DNA of 64,000 nucleotides from Neisseria zalophi (GCF_008807015.1 NZ_CP031700.1:1665014-1729013); one strand, 5' to 3'; counted from the stretch's first letter, positions 28,999 to 38,876 are shown. Notes: generated by a model from the letters alone, not told the origin. A program made the numbers and translations.

Positions 28999-30258
28999 AT
29001 GACTCCCGCCCAACTCGACCACACCGCCTCCGTCTTATCCGACATGCTGACTTTCAAACAACCGGCCGACGCCGTGCTTTCTGCCTATTTCCGCCAACAC
29101 AAAAAACTCGGCCGCCAAGACCGTCACGAAATTGCCGAAACCGCTTTTGCCGCTTTGCGCCATTATCAGAAAATCGCCGCCGTTATCCGCCGCCCCCATG
29201 CACAGCCGAAAAAAGCAGCCTTAGCCGCTTTGGTTGTCGGGCGCGGCATGAATATCAGCCAGCTTGCCGATTTGATTGATGAAGAAGAGCATGAATTTTT
29301 AAGCCATCTGAAAAGCTTGAAAACCACATTTTCAGACGGCCTCAATACCGCAGCGGAACTGCCCGAATGGTTAATCAGCCAAATGAAACCCTATTGGGAT
29401 GAGCAAGCCCTGCTCGCATTCGGCCGCAGTATCAACCACCCCGCCCCACTCGATTTACGCGTAAATACCCTCAACGGCAAACGCGATAAAGTGGCCGCTG
29501 CCCTGCAAAACGAAGGGCTGCCCGCCGAAATCACCCCCTATTCGCCGTGGGGTATCCGCCTAAACGACAAATCCGCCCTCAATAAACACCCGCTGTTTCT
29601 CGACGGCACCTTGGAAGTGCAAGACGAAGGCAGCCAACTGCTGGCCTTATTGCTTGGCGCCAAACGTGGGGAAATCGTGGTTGATTTTTGTGCCGGCGCC
29701 GGCGGGAAAACACTGGCTATCGGTGCGATGATGGCCAACAAAGGGCGCATCTATGCATTCGATATTGCCGAAAAACGCCTAGCCAATCTGAAACCGCGTA
29801 TGGTGCGCGCAGGATTAACCAATATCCACCCCGAACGCATCAGCCATGAAAACGATGCCCGTATCGGCCGCTTAAACGGCAAAGCCGACCGTGTATTGGT
29901 CGATGCGCCCTGCTCCGGCTTGGGTACTCTGCGCCGCAATCCCGATTTAAAATACCGCCAATCGCCCGAAACCGTGGCCAAGCTGCTCGAACAACAACAC
30001 AATATTCTTGAAGCCGCCGCCAAACTGGTGAAAGAAAAAGGCCGTTTGGTCTATGCCACATGCAGTATTTTGCCGGAAGAAAACGAGCAGCAAGTTGAGC
30101 GGTTTCTGACCGAACATCCCGAGTTTGAATTATTAAACTGCGCCGAATTATTGCAGGCCGCCAAAGTGGATTTGGATACCGGCACCTATCTGCGGCTGAA
30201 CACAGAACAGCACCAAACCGACGGCTTTTTTGCCGCCGTTATGCAGCGCAAAGCCTAA
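28999..30258 (+). CDS. RsmB/NOP-family RNA (cytosine-5-)-methyltransferase
   Basis: SAM-dependent rRNA m5C methyltransferase. The 419-residue protein has an N-terminal NusB-like helical part (about 1-130) and a Rossmann methyltransferase domain. SAM motif I is VVDFCAGAGGKTLAIG. Both cysteines of the mechanism are present: motif IV DAPCSGLGTLRRNPD and motif VI YATCSILPEENE. It most resembles RsmB (16S C967), but RsmB/RsmF paralogues are hard to tell apart by eye. Confidence 0.92.
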   Translation: MTPAQLDHTASVLSDMLTFKQPADAVLSAYFRQHKKLGRQDRHEIAETAFAALRHYQKIAAVIRRPHAQPKKAALAALVVGRGMNISQLADLIDEEEHEFLSHLKSLKTTFSDGLNTAAELPEWLISQMKPYWDEQALLAFGRSINHPAPLDLRVNTLNGKRDKVAAALQNEGLPAEITPYSPWGIRLNDKSALNKHPLFLDGTLEVQDEGSQLLALLLGAKRGEIVVDFCAGAGGKTLAIGAMMANKGRIYAFDIAEKRLANLKPRMVRAGLTNIHPERISHENDARIGRLNGKADRVLVDAPCSGLGTLRRNPDLKYRQSPETVAKLLEQQHNILEAAAKLVKEKGRLVYATCSILPEENEQQVERFLTEHPEFELLNCAELLQAAKVDLDTGTYLRLNTEQHQTDGFFAAVMQRKA

Positions 30259-30350
30259 ACGCTCGGGCGAAACAGCCATCGCCGTTTCAAGCTGTTTATC
30301 CAAAATATAAAATAAATATTCATTATTTGATTCAATTACTTATATTAACA

Positions 30351-30386
30351 AACAAGCCGTCTGAAAACCATTCAGACGGCCTGTTT
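30351..30386 (+). terminator. paired uptake-sequence terminator after the m5C methyltransferase
   Basis: AACAAGCCGTCTGAA pairs with TTCAGACGGCCTGTT with one mismatch. It lies before yqgE. Confidence 0.75.
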
Positions 30387-30491
30387 ACATAACACTTCCG
30401 AAACTTTTATTCCCTACCTTCCAAATACTTGTAAAACACACACCAGCCCCCATTTAAATCAATATAAATTATCTAGAGAAAAATCCTTACT

Positions 30492-31040
30492 ATGAATTTA
30501 GCCGACCATTTTCTGGTAGCCATGCCATCTATGGATGATCCTTTCTTTGAAGGCAGCGTGGTTTATTTGTGCCAACACAATGACGAAGGCGCCATGGGTG
30601 TGGTGATTAACAAACCCTCACCGGTAACGATGGATTTAATCTTCGCCGCCGCCGATACCACTATCCCCGAACGTTTTCAAAACGAATGGGTCATGATGGG
30701 CGGCCCCGTGCAAATCGACCGCGGTTATGTTGTCCACACTCCCGTAGGCAATTGGCAGAACAGTCTGATTGTGAACGACAATATCGCCCTCACCACCTCG
30801 CGCGATATTATTGAAAATCTGGCGCAACCCGACACAGTAGATAAAGCCGTTGTCAGCATTGGTTATGCCAGTTGGGAACCCGGCCAGCTCGAACAAGAAT
30901 TAGCCGATAATGCTTGGGTTACCGTGCCCGCCGATACCCATATTTTATTTGATCTGCCCTATGGTGAACGCTATGGCGCCGCTTTTGCCAAAATCGGCGT
31001 TAATCCCAGCTTGATTATGAATGGTGCCGGGCATGCTTAA
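30492..31040 (+). CDS. YqgE/AlgH family protein
   Basis: The 182-residue protein of the UPF0301 family has unknown biochemical function; in Pseudomonas AlgH was linked to alginate regulation. Family landmarks: [43 protein letters not shown] and [16 protein letters not shown]. It overlaps ruvX, and the yqgE-ruvX order is widespread in proteobacteria, suggesting a shared transcript. Confidence 0.94.
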   Translation: MNLADHFLVAMPSMDDPFFEGSVVYLCQHNDEGAMGVVINKPSPVTMDLIFAAADTTIPERFQNEWVMMGGPVQIDRGYVVHTPVGNWQNSLIVNDNIALTTSRDIIENLAQPDTVDKAVVSIGYASWEPGQLEQELADNAWVTVPADTHILFDLPYGERYGAAFAKIGVNPSLIMNGAGHA

Positions 31041-31491
31041 AGCCCCTAACGGCACCACTTTGGCTTTTGATTTCGGCGAAGCCCGCATCGGTGTGGCCGA
31101 AGGGGATGCCGAAGTCGGTACTGCCCACCCCATTACCACGGTTACCGGAAACAGCAACGAAGCCAAATTTGAAACCATCGGTAAATTATTGCAAGAATGG
31201 CAGCCGAAGCAACTGGTTGTCGGCCTGCCTTTCCACACCGACGGCACTGAACACGAAATGACCCGCCTGAGCCGAAAATTCGGCCAACGCCTACAAGGCC
31301 GTTTCAAGCTGCCGGTTTATTGGGTAGACGAACGCATGTCGTCCCTCTATGCCGAAAGCCTGTTAGCCGAAGCGCAAGTGTTCGGTAAAAAACAAAAACA
31401 GGTATTGGATCAGGTTGCCGCACAGGCAATTTTGCAGAGTTTTTTTGAAAGCGGCGCCACCGAATTTTTTAACGGTCGCCCGGAACATTGA
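31033..31491 (+). CDS. ruvX: Holliday junction resolvase-like protein YqgF/RuvX
   Basis: RNase H-fold nuclease implicated in pre-16S rRNA 5'-end maturation. The 152-residue protein has [16 protein letters not shown] with the first catalytic Asp, [26 protein letters not shown] and a final [15 protein letters not shown] carrying an Asp. The ATG at 31033 overlaps the yqgE stop by 8 bases. An ATG at 31021 is also in frame. Confidence 0.94.
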   Translation: MLKAPNGTTLAFDFGEARIGVAEGDAEVGTAHPITTVTGNSNEAKFETIGKLLQEWQPKQLVVGLPFHTDGTEHEMTRLSRKFGQRLQGRFKLPVYWVDERMSSLYAESLLAEAQVFGKKQKQVLDQVAAQAILQSFFESGATEFFNGRPEH

Positions 31492-31550
31492 TCTAAAAAT
31501 TTTACGATACGAAATCAAATCACGACAGCGGCGGTAAATCACATCGGCCG

Positions 31551-32366
31551 CTATTTTTTCAAAACAGCACGCTTCACAATCACCCACCAGTCTTTGGCTT
31601 CCAGCTTCGGCCTGTTTTCAAATACATTGTATTGATTGTTAGACAGTTTATTTAAAATTTGTTGGCCGCCGAGCATAATCATGCGCAATTCGAAACCGAT
31701 GCGCCCTTTTAACGTTTTACCCAAAGGCGAACCGGCTTTCAGCATTTTATGGGCACGTTCGCATTGGTAAGCCATCAAACGCTGAAAGGCAAAATCGGCT
31801 TTTCCGGCCGCAATTTGTGCTTCGGTCACACCGAATTTAACCAAATCGTCTTGCGGCAGATACACTCGGTTTTTTTCCCAATCCACCGCCACATCCTGCC
31901 AGAAATTAATCAATTGCAAAGCGGTACAAATACCATCGCTTTGGGCAATACTGAGCGGATCATGTTCGCCATAAAGATGCAGCATAATCCTGCCGACAGG
32001 ATTGGCAGAGCGGCGGCAATAATCCACCAATTCGCCAAAATTCTGATAACGTTTTTTTTCTACATCCTGCTTAAATGCTGAGAGCAAATCATAAAACGGC
32101 TGCAACGGCAGATTGAACGGTTGGATAGCACGGGTTTGCAAATGTTGCATCATCGCGGTTTGTGGCGTTTCACCACGGGCAATGGCATCCAATTGCGCCG
32201 ACAGCGCATCCAATTGTTGCAAGCGTTCACTATTGGAAGCTTCCCCTTCATCGGCAATATCATCGGCAGTGCGGGCAAACGCATAAACGGCATGAATAGG
32301 TTTACGCAAACGCCGCGGCAATACCAGCGAGCCGACAGGGAAATTTTCATAATGGTTAACCGACAT
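31551..32366 (-). CDS. hpnC: squalene/phytoene synthase family protein, HpnC-like
   Basis: Head-to-head prenyl transferase family that condenses farnesyl diphosphate-type substrates. The 271-residue protein carries both Asp-rich metal sites, YAFARTADDIADE near residue 30 and NFWQDVAVDWEKNRVYLP near 165. YENFPVGSLVLPRRLR at the start is typical of HpnC, the hydroxysqualene synthase of bacterial squalene/hopanoid synthesis. The partners HpnD, HpnE and squalene-hopene cyclase are not in the window, so the end product is unknown. ATG at 32366. Confidence 0.82.
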   Translation of the reverse strand: MSVNHYENFPVGSLVLPRRLRKPIHAVYAFARTADDIADEGEASNSERLQQLDALSAQLDAIARGETPQTAMMQHLQTRAIQPFNLPLQPFYDLLSAFKQDVEKKRYQNFGELVDYCRRSANPVGRIMLHLYGEHDPLSIAQSDGICTALQLINFWQDVAVDWEKNRVYLPQDDLVKFGVTEAQIAAGKADFAFQRLMAYQCERAHKMLKAGSPLGKTLKGRIGFELRMIMLGGQQILNKLSNNQYNVFENRPKLEAKDWWVIVKRAVLKK

Positions 32367-32418
32367 ATTTTTTCCAATAGCTAAACAAACAACCGCATCA
32401 ATATCAAATATTAAAACA

Positions 32419-32452
32419 AAAGCACCGACGGCGTGATTGCAATCGGTGCTTT
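32419..32452 (-). terminator. intrinsic terminator of the SRP RNA gene
   Basis: AAAGCACCGA/TCGGTGCTTT stem with a 14-base loop. On the minus strand it is followed by TTTGTTTT. It lies just after the SRP RNA 3' end. Confidence 0.85.
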
Positions 32453-32460
32453 AGGAATAA

Positions 32461-32562
32461 GGGCGGCGAGCCAAACCCCCGGCACTAGCGCATCAGAGTG
32501 GGCTGCTGGCTTCCGCCCCTGACCCGTTGCTCCGAATTACCATGCGGGGAGACCCGCCAAAG
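32461..32562 (-). ncRNA. ffs: signal recognition particle 4.5S RNA
   Basis: Read on the minus strand, the conserved SRP helix 8 motif is plain: GGTCAGGGGCGGAAG followed by CAGCAGCCCA, the Ffh (SRP54) binding loop, with the asymmetric partner strand CTCTGATGCGC. The 5' GGCGGG can pair with the 3' CTCGCC to close the hairpin. Length about 100 bases, as expected for small bacterial SRP RNA. A near-consensus promoter lies upstream and an intrinsic terminator downstream. End positions are estimated to within several bases. Confidence 0.92.
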
Positions 32563-32569
32563 ATTGATT

Positions 32570-32598
32570 ATTATAACGGCTTTTTATCCGTATACCAA
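32570..32598 (-). promoter_or_regulatory. sigma-70 promoter of ffs
   Basis: On the minus strand TTGGTA (32598-32593) and a consensus TATAAT (32575-32570) are separated by exactly 17 bases. Transcription would begin 6-8 bases on, at the 5' end of the SRP RNA. Confidence 0.8.
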
Positions 32599-32687
32599 GC
32601 AATAAATCTATTTTTGGGCGTAATAATATTGATGCTTATCGAATCATTTTAATTCTGTATACATTTTAGCCATCAAATAAAAATAAA

Positions 32688-32711
32688 GCCGTCTGAAATG
32701 TTTCAGACGGC
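32688..32711 (-). terminator. paired uptake-sequence terminator after the methyltransferase
   Basis: GCCGTCTGAAA and its inverse around a two-base loop, downstream of the methyltransferase stop at 32755. Confidence 0.75.
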
Positions 32712-32754
32712 CCCTCATCATCTTTAATCATCACTTATTTCACTATTCATCTTT

Positions 32755-33579
32755 TTACACCAAATCAACACGGATAATACGTTGATCAAAAACCCGCCGC
32801 CCCCATTTGGTGCGGTAAATCATTTGAAATAGCCAAGGGTAGCGGTGGCCACAGTAATCACTTAGAAAAAGCACACGGCTGACACGCAGACCAGATTGCC
32901 ACTGTTCCATTTCTTTCGGCTCTTTTAACGACCATTCAAATTCAGGGCGGTTTTTACTCATTTTACCCAGTGCATCATGGTGCTTGGCACGCCCTACGGC
33001 TATGGTAGGAACCATATCGAAAATAACCGATACCCTCGGCAGCAAACGGCCGATCATGGCAAAAAATGCCTGAACTTCGGCCAATTTGAAATACATCAAT
33101 ACCCCTTCAATCACCAACAACACTGGTTTTCCATGAGCCGCAACAGTTTTTGCCCACTCCTCGTCAAACATCGAACCGCTCAAATACACATTACCCGACT
33201 CGGGCAACAAATGACGGCGCACCTCAATCACATCCGACAAATCCAAATCATACCAAGCCGTAACCGCAGGTTTGCCCAAGCGCTCAAAACGTGCATCCAA
33301 GCCCGCCCCCAATTGCACCACGACCGCATCGGGATATTCCGCCAAAAACCGCTTGATTTCTTCATCAAATAAAGCTGCCCGACCGCAGCATCCTGGTTGA
33401 GACATTTTGGACTTGGCAAAAATGCTAAAATCATAATCTATCTGTTTCAGCATATCAGCTGCAACCGCATCGCGAATCAATGCATCAGGGCGGTCATATT
33501 CGACTGCTTTTGCCCATAAAGTAATCAACATGGTTTCCGATAAAGTGCTCATAGATTCAGAAGATAATGGTGCATTCAT
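32755..33579 (-). CDS. LCMT/TcmP-type class I SAM-dependent methyltransferase
   Basis: The 274-residue protein belongs to the leucine carboxyl methyltransferase superfamily (Ppm1/TcmP-like O-methyltransferases). Motifs: VVQLGAGLDARFERLG (SAM site I), WYDLDLSDVIEVRRHLLP, and PVLLVIEGVLMYF. The substrate is unknown. In bacteria the family is often linked to polyketide O-methylation, but nothing nearby supports that. ATG at 33579 with a strong GGAGGGG site. Monocistronic. Confidence 0.85.
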   Translation of the reverse strand: MNAPLSSESMSTLSETMLITLWAKAVEYDRPDALIRDAVAADMLKQIDYDFSIFAKSKMSQPGCCGRAALFDEEIKRFLAEYPDAVVVQLGAGLDARFERLGKPAVTAWYDLDLSDVIEVRRHLLPESGNVYLSGSMFDEEWAKTVAAHGKPVLLVIEGVLMYFKLAEVQAFFAMIGRLLPRVSVIFDMVPTIAVGRAKHHDALGKMSKNRPEFEWSLKEPKEMEQWQSGLRVSRVLFLSDYCGHRYPWLFQMIYRTKWGRRVFDQRIIRVDLV

Positions 33580-33743
33580 AACAACCCCTCCGACTTTAAT
33601 TTCACCGCATTGCCTAATACACTATCAGGCTCGAGACAACTTAACCGTACTTAAATACATCATAGCGCCATAAACAGTAAAGATTATCATTCCAAACTGT
33701 TAATTTTAATTATAATCCAAACCATCATTTAACCCATGCAATA

Positions 33744-33764
33744 AGGGGGCGCTATCCGCCCCCT
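33744..33764 (-). terminator. GC-rich hairpin downstream of the transsulfuration gene
   Basis: AGGGGGCG/CGCCCCCT stem with a five-base loop, about 50 bases past the stop of the gene at 33815. A moderate T/A tract follows on the minus strand. Confidence 0.55.
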
Positions 33765-33814
33765 ATTAACAACATCTTATTTTACAACTTACTTCAAACC
33801 TTTCAGACGGCCTA

Positions 33815-34978
33815 TTAGGTGTTTAAAGAAACATCTAAAGCAGCGGATACATCTGCCCAAATATCTTCAATATCTTCCACTCCTACCGAAAAGCGCAATA
33901 AACCCACTTTAATACCGGCAGCCGTTTTAATTTCATGAGGTACGCCGCTGTGTGATTGTGAATAGCAATGGTTCACCAAACTTTCCACGCCGCCCAGACT
34001 GGAAGCCATCTGAATAATATTCAGATTTTGAATCACGCTGTTTGCCGCTTCTTTCGTATCATTTTTTAACCAAATCGTTACCACACCACCGAAACCGCGC
34101 ATCTGCCGTTTGGCCAATTCATGATGCTCATGCGAAGGCAGCCCCGGGTAAAACACTTTTTCAACGGCAGGATGTTGTTCCAAACGCCTTGCCAATTCCA
34201 AAGCATTTTCACAATGCCGCTGCATGCGTAATGCCAAGGTTTTAATGCCGCGCAACACCAAAGCGCAGTCCATCGGCCCAGCTACACCACCGGTATTCAC
34301 CATCATCGAACGCATAGGTTTGGCCAAAGCTTCGCTTTTTACCACCACTACACCCATCAATACATCGGAATGCCCGCATAAATATTTGGTTGCCGAATGA
34401 AACACAATATCACAGTCCATATCGAGCGGATTTTGCAAATAAGGTGAAGCAAACGTATTGTCCATACCCACCAACACGCCGGCCGCCTTGGCTTTCTTCG
34501 CCAACGCAGGAATATCAACCAACCTCAACAAAGGATTAGACGGCGTTTCCAGCCACAACATTTTTACGTTGCTATTTTCCGCCAACACCTTATCAAAATT
34601 ACCAGCATCGGTTAAATCGGCAAACACCACATTCACCCCCCATTGTGCATAAACTTCGGTGAGTAAATCGTAGCTGCCACCGTAAATATCACTTACCGCG
34701 ATAATGGTATCGCCCGGCCGCAGAAAAGTACGGTATACACAATCAATACCGGCCATACCACTACTAAAAGCAAATCCGGCCGCGCCATGTTCCAATGCTG
34801 CAACCGTATCTTCCAAAACCTTTCGGGTCGGATTGCTTAAGCGTGCATAACGAAACGGCACATTCTCACCGATGGCTTTGAGCCGGAACATACTGTTCTG
34901 ATAAATCGGCGGCATAATCGCACGATTGTGTTCATCGGAATCATAACTGCTGTGGATGGCTTCGGTAGCAAATTTCAT
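33815..34978 (-). CDS. cystathionine gamma-synthase/beta-lyase family enzyme
   Basis: PLP-dependent Cys/Met metabolism enzyme for transsulfuration between cysteine, cystathionine and homocysteine. The 387-residue protein has RYARLSNPTRKVLEDTVAAL, the PLP-lysine segment FHSATKYLCGHSDVLMG and SLGGVESLVNHC. Sequence alone does not separate gamma-synthase (MetB) from beta-lyase (MetC) activity; the gene is commonly called metB in Neisseria. The ATG at 34978 (MKFATEAIHS) has an AAAGG site 8 bases upstream, so a longer in-frame start is rejected. Divergent from folE2. Confidence 0.9.
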   Translation of the reverse strand: MKFATEAIHSSYDSDEHNRAIMPPIYQNSMFRLKAIGENVPFRYARLSNPTRKVLEDTVAALEHGAAGFAFSSGMAGIDCVYRTFLRPGDTIIAVSDIYGGSYDLLTEVYAQWGVNVVFADLTDAGNFDKVLAENSNVKMLWLETPSNPLLRLVDIPALAKKAKAAGVLVGMDNTFASPYLQNPLDMDCDIVFHSATKYLCGHSDVLMGVVVVKSEALAKPMRSMMVNTGGVAGPMDCALVLRGIKTLALRMQRHCENALELARRLEQHPAVEKVFYPGLPSHEHHELAKRQMRGFGGVVTIWLKNDTKEAANSVIQNLNIIQMASSLGGVESLVNHCYSQSHSGVPHEIKTAAGIKVGLLRFSVGVEDIEDIWADVSAALDVSLNT

Positions 34979-35209
34979 GACAAAACCTTTCGAGTGGAGG
35001 TAGATAAATTCTATCACTATCTAAAAAATAGACACAATCAATGTTATGCAGAAATCCAAGTGATATAATTAACCGCTAAAATGAAAAGCAAACGATTACA
35101 GATACCGCACAGGCCGTCTGAAAAAACCGTTTCAACCGGCCTTGTATTTTCGGGCAAACACCCACACATAAAGGCTTTCAGCCTTTTCGATTCAAAGGAA
35201 ATCTACCGC

Positions 35210-35983
35210 ATGAACGCCATTGCAGACGTGCAATCCACTCGCGATTTACGCAACCTACCGATTAATCAGGTCGGTATTAAAGACTTACGTTTTCCTATTA
35301 CACTGGATACTGCCGAAGGTCGGCAAAATACAGTTGCCCGCCTAACCATGACCGTCTATCTGCCTGCCGATCAAAAAGGCACGCACATGTCGCGCTTCGT
35401 CGCACTCATGGAAAAACAAACCGAAGCCTTATCTTTCGACCGTCTACACACACTTACGGAAGAAATGACGACATTGCTGGACTCGCATTCCGGCAAAATC
35501 AGCATATCGTTTCCGTTTTTCCGTAAAAAAGCTGCACCGGTTTCAGGCATCCAATCCATGCTTGATTATGATGTCACCCTCACCGGCGAAATCAAAAACG
35601 GCGAATACAGTCATACGCTTAAAGTGCTCGTACCCGTTACCAGCTTGTGTCCGTGCTCTAAAGAAATCTCACAATACGGCGCCCACAATCAACGCTCACA
35701 TGTAACCGTTACCCTCACTTGCAGCAGCGAAATCGGCATCGAAGAAGTGATTGATTGTGTGGAATCGCAAGCATCCTGCCAGCTTTACGGCTTACTCAAA
35801 CGCCCTGATGAAAAATTCGTGACAGAACAGGCCTACGAAAACCCCAAATTCGTCGAAGATATGGTACGTGATATTGCCACCCGTTTATTGGCCGATAAAC
35901 GTATATGCGGATTTATTGTCGAAAGTGAAAACTTCGAATCCATACACAATCACTCTGCTTATGCCTATATCGCACATCCCTAA
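35210..35983 (+). CDS. folE2: GTP cyclohydrolase FolE2
   Basis: Type IB GTP cyclohydrolase that makes dihydroneopterin triphosphate, the first step to folate and queuosine-type products; used instead of Zn-dependent FolE. The 257-residue protein has VGIKDLRFPITL, the catalytic LVPVTSLCPCSKEISQYGAHNQRSHV segment (Cys in the SLCPCS motif) and VESENFESIHNHSAYAYI. The ATG at 35210 is preceded by AAAGGA. A TATAAT at 35064-35069 is a plausible -10. The frame is open upstream through an uptake sequence, but that part is not FolE2-like. Confidence 0.95.
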   Translation: MNAIADVQSTRDLRNLPINQVGIKDLRFPITLDTAEGRQNTVARLTMTVYLPADQKGTHMSRFVALMEKQTEALSFDRLHTLTEEMTTLLDSHSGKISISFPFFRKKAAPVSGIQSMLDYDVTLTGEIKNGEYSHTLKVLVPVTSLCPCSKEISQYGAHNQRSHVTVTLTCSSEIGIEEVIDCVESQASCQLYGLLKRPDEKFVTEQAYENPKFVEDMVRDIATRLLADKRICGFIVESENFESIHNHSAYAYIAHP

Positions 35984-36026
35984 AAATATTATGTTAAAGT
36001 GAATAATCAACGTCACTTTTTTCTAT

Positions 36027-36066
36027 AAAAACAAGGCCGTCTGACTTTTCAGACGGCCTTGTTTTT
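36027..36066. terminator. bidirectional paired uptake-sequence terminator
   Basis: AAAACAAGGCCGTCTGA and its inverse with T/A runs on both sides, between convergent folE2 and accD. Confidence 0.9.
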
Positions 36067-36078
36067 ATATTTATCCGA

Positions 36079-36951
36079 TTATACCGGCAAGGTAACCGCT
36101 TCCTGACGGCGCAACAAAGTAATCAGATTGCTAATACGGGTTTTCATTTCACGGCGGTCGACAATCTGATCAATCGCCCCTTTTTCCAATAAAAACTCGG
36201 CACGTTGGAAACCTTCAGGCAAGGTTTCGCGTACGGTTTGCTCAATCACACGCGGACCGGCAAAACCAATTAATGCTTTCGGTTCGGCCAACACAATATC
36301 GCCCAAGAAAGCAAAACTGGCCGACACGCCGCCCATAGTCGGATCGGTTAAAACCGAAATAAACGGTAAATTTTTCTCAGAAAGCAAATGAAGAGAGGCA
36401 CTGGTTTTCGTCATCTGCATCAAGGAGCTCAAACCTTCCTGCATACGGGCACCACCGGAAGCAGCCACACAGATAAATGAGCAATTATCGGCGGCGGCAC
36501 GGCGCACACCCTCGACAAAGCGCTCTCCTACAACCGAACCCATAGAGCCGCCGATAAAGCGGAATTCGAAAGAAGCAACCACAACAGGCAAGCCGTTCAT
36601 CGTACCTTTCATCACCACCAATGCATCATCTTCTCCGGTTGCTTTACGTGCGGCAGAAAGCCGGTCAGGATATTTTTTACTATCTTTAAATTTCAGAATA
36701 TCTACCGGTTTGACATTGGCACCTATCTCCTCACGCCCTTCTTCATCAAGCAACAAATTAATCCGTTCACGGGCAGACAAAGGATTATGATAGTCACATT
36801 TCGGGCAAACCTGTTGGTTTTGCTGCAAATCAGTTGTATAAAGCGTAGCGGAACAATTGGGGCACTTATACCATAATCCTTCCGGAACAGTAGATTCGTT
36901 TTTGTCTTCACGTTTGATTTTAGGAGGAAGGATTTTATCTAACCAGCTCAT
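36079..36951 (-). CDS. accD: acetyl-CoA carboxylase carboxyltransferase subunit beta
   Basis: Beta subunit partner of AccA. The 290-residue protein has the N-terminal zinc ribbon (CPNC near residue 30, CPKC near 49) and the crotonase-like domain with [30 protein letters not shown] and [12 protein letters not shown]. The ATG at 36951 ([10 protein letters not shown]) has a GGAG site. Downstream of trpA, as in other Neisseria, with a 278-base gap. Confidence 0.97.
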   Translation of the reverse strand: MSWLDKILPPKIKREDKNESTVPEGLWYKCPNCSATLYTTDLQQNQQVCPKCDYHNPLSARERINLLLDEEGREEIGANVKPVDILKFKDSKKYPDRLSAARKATGEDDALVVMKGTMNGLPVVVASFEFRFIGGSMGSVVGERFVEGVRRAAADNCSFICVAASGGARMQEGLSSLMQMTKTSASLHLLSEKNLPFISVLTDPTMGGVSASFAFLGDIVLAEPKALIGFAGPRVIEQTVRETLPEGFQRAEFLLEKGAIDQIVDRREMKTRISNLITLLRRQEAVTLPV

Positions 36952-37229
36952 TGAAAGCTCCTTTATTGTTTTCGGACGGCTTATTTTGCCGCCTGCGGCT
37001 ATATATTTATACATACCGCGGTTTGGTTGGCGTCTTAATATTATTGATACGGCATCTGCTAGAAACCGAAAATATTAAGTCATTATTATGAATGGTATAT
37101 GAGGGATAACCACAAAATAAATAGAAGTAACGTATTTTTGAAAATATGGCCGCCAATATAAGCCAGCAAGAGTCGGATTGGCAACCGCTATTTTTATTTA
37201 ACAATCTGCTTTATAGCCTGACACGATTT

Positions 37230-38012
37230 CTAAATAGCAGCTTTTAGCGTGGCAACCAATGCACCAACCGCTTCTGCTTCACTGCCTGAGTGGCTTTCTA
37301 TTTCTTTTACAATACGGCTACCGATAATCACCGCATCAGCCACCGCAGCGATTTTACGCGCGCTGTCTGCATCCGAAATGCCAAAACCGACACCGATAGG
37401 TACTTGGATATGGCGGCGTAAAACCGCCAGCTTGGCAGCGACTTCATCGGTATTTAACGAAGCCGAACCAGTAACACCCTTCAGAGAAACATAATAAACA
37501 AAACCGCTTGCCAATTTACCGATAGCCGCCATCCGTTCTTCGTCGGTTGTCGGAGCAATTAGGAAAATACAATCCAAGCCGTTGGCTTTTAAGCTATCGT
37601 ATAACGGTGAAATGGTTTCCACGGGCGAATCAACGGTTAATACACCGTCGACACCTGCTTCTGCCGCACGTTGGGCAAACTCAGCATAGCCCATTTTATG
37701 CACAGGATTCAGATAGCCCATCAAAATAACCGGTGTTGTTTGGTTGGTTTCTCGGAAAGCTTTCACCAAATCCAATACATCACTCAATGAAATGCCTTTG
37801 GCTAAAGCACGTTCCGCCGCCCGTTGTATAGTGGGGCCATCTGCCATCGGATCGGAAAAAGGCACGCCCAGCTCGATAATGTCGGCACCGTTTGCCGCCA
37901 TACTGTGCATTAAAGCCAATGTAGTCCGGATATCAGGATCGCCGACAGTAATATAGGGAATCAGAGCCTTGCTACCGCTCTGTTTGTTAAAAACTTGCTG
38001 AATTCTGCTCAT
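37230..38012 (-). CDS. trpA: tryptophan synthase alpha chain
   Basis: Cleaves indole-3-glycerol phosphate to indole and glyceraldehyde-3-phosphate, passing indole to TrpB. The 260-residue TIM barrel has ALIPYITVGDPD, the catalytic Glu in ADIIELGVPFSDPMADGP, Asp in AGVDGVLTVDSP, and the phosphate-binding GVGFGISDA and VIIGSRIVKEIE. The ATG at 38012 (MSRIQQVFNK) is the family start. trpB is not in the window. Confidence 0.97.
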   Translation of the reverse strand: MSRIQQVFNKQSGSKALIPYITVGDPDIRTTLALMHSMAANGADIIELGVPFSDPMADGPTIQRAAERALAKGISLSDVLDLVKAFRETNQTTPVILMGYLNPVHKMGYAEFAQRAAEAGVDGVLTVDSPVETISPLYDSLKANGLDCIFLIAPTTDEERMAAIGKLASGFVYYVSLKGVTGSASLNTDEVAAKLAVLRRHIQVPIGVGFGISDADSARKIAAVADAVIIGSRIVKEIESHSGSEAEAVGALVATLKAAI

Positions 38013-38152
38013 ATTTATATATCTGTTGTCCCGAATTGATATTCGAGGTGCTCCGTGTTGCATTAAGTTGTTAAGTATAACATTTCTTGTATTTGGTCTG
38101 AACGATAATTTACACATAATAGACTGAACTATTTTTCCATGCTTTGGCAATG

Positions 38153-38189
38153 TTCAAGGCCGTCTGAATTTTTTTCAGACGGCCTTGAA
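38153..38189 (-). terminator. fxsA terminator, paired uptake sequences
   Basis: TTCAAGGCCGTCTGAA and its perfect inverse around a five-base loop, downstream of the fxsA stop and upstream of trpA. Confidence 0.85.
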
Positions 38190-38211
38190 AAGAATGACAA
38201 ACATTTTCTGC

Positions 38212-38694
38212 TTAATCGGGTTTGTGTTCGATATAATTTTGTTTATCTTTTTCAGACGGCCTAGTCACCGTGTATTCACCTTCAATAACGTCATCATTAT
38301 CCTGAGTATGCGGTTTGGTAAAGGGATTTTCACCGCGACCACTACCGAATGTCTGCTGCTGCATCGTGGCAATAGGCTTACCTTTAAAAGGCAACAGCAA
38401 AAACAATCCGATCAGCAAAGAAACAAAACCCGGACTCATAAATAAAAGTGCTGCAACCGCATAACGTATCGGCCATAGCATTTCATACATAGAAATTTGT
38501 TCGCCCGAACGAATTGCCGCACCTGCCAAAAACACACCGGAAAGACCAGTATGCCTCAACATCATCATACCTACCACAAAACTAAGAATCATCAAGCCAA
38601 ATGTTGCAGCACCTCCCATAAAATCCGCTACCCATACGATAGACATGATTTCCAAAAACAACAGTACCAAAAACCCGATACCGAAAAAACGCAT
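38212..38694 (-). CDS. fxsA: FxsA family membrane protein
   Basis: Small cytoplasmic-membrane protein; in E. coli FxsA overproduction relieves T7 exclusion by the F plasmid, and its normal role is unknown. The 160-residue protein has about three or four hydrophobic segments in the first 110 residues (FFGIGFLVLLFLEIMSIVWV; AALLFMSPGFVSLLIGLFLL), then a charged C-terminal tail. Part of the tail is translated from an uptake sequence (VTRPSEKDK). Divergent from nlpD. Confidence 0.9.
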   Translation of the reverse strand: MRFFGIGFLVLLFLEIMSIVWVADFMGGAATFGLMILSFVVGMMMLRHTGLSGVFLAGAAIRSGEQISMYEMLWPIRYAVAALLFMSPGFVSLLIGLFLLLPFKGKPIATMQQQTFGSGRGENPFTKPHTQDNDDVIEGEYTVTRPSEKDKQNYIEHKPD

Positions 38695-38876
38695 AATGTT
38701 TTCCTTGATAATATTGATTGTTATCTAAACCGCTAAAATAGAGCCAATCACTGTCCCTTTCAAGCATGACAGTTGTCAAAACGAGTAAAATCCAAGTCGT
38801 AAAAAAAAGTAAAGCTTAATAGCAAATGCTGTCTGAACGTGTCATAACAGGGGGAAAATTTGCTATCCTTACGCCC

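Noticed and set aside
32367..32754. tRNA or other RNA gene besides the SRP RNA
   Set aside because: No cloverleaf or TpsiC motif (GGTTCGAATCC) was found here or elsewhere in the window.
35081..35209. N-terminal extension of folE2 through an uptake sequence
   Set aside because: The family begins at MNAIADVQST and a good ribosome site precedes that ATG.
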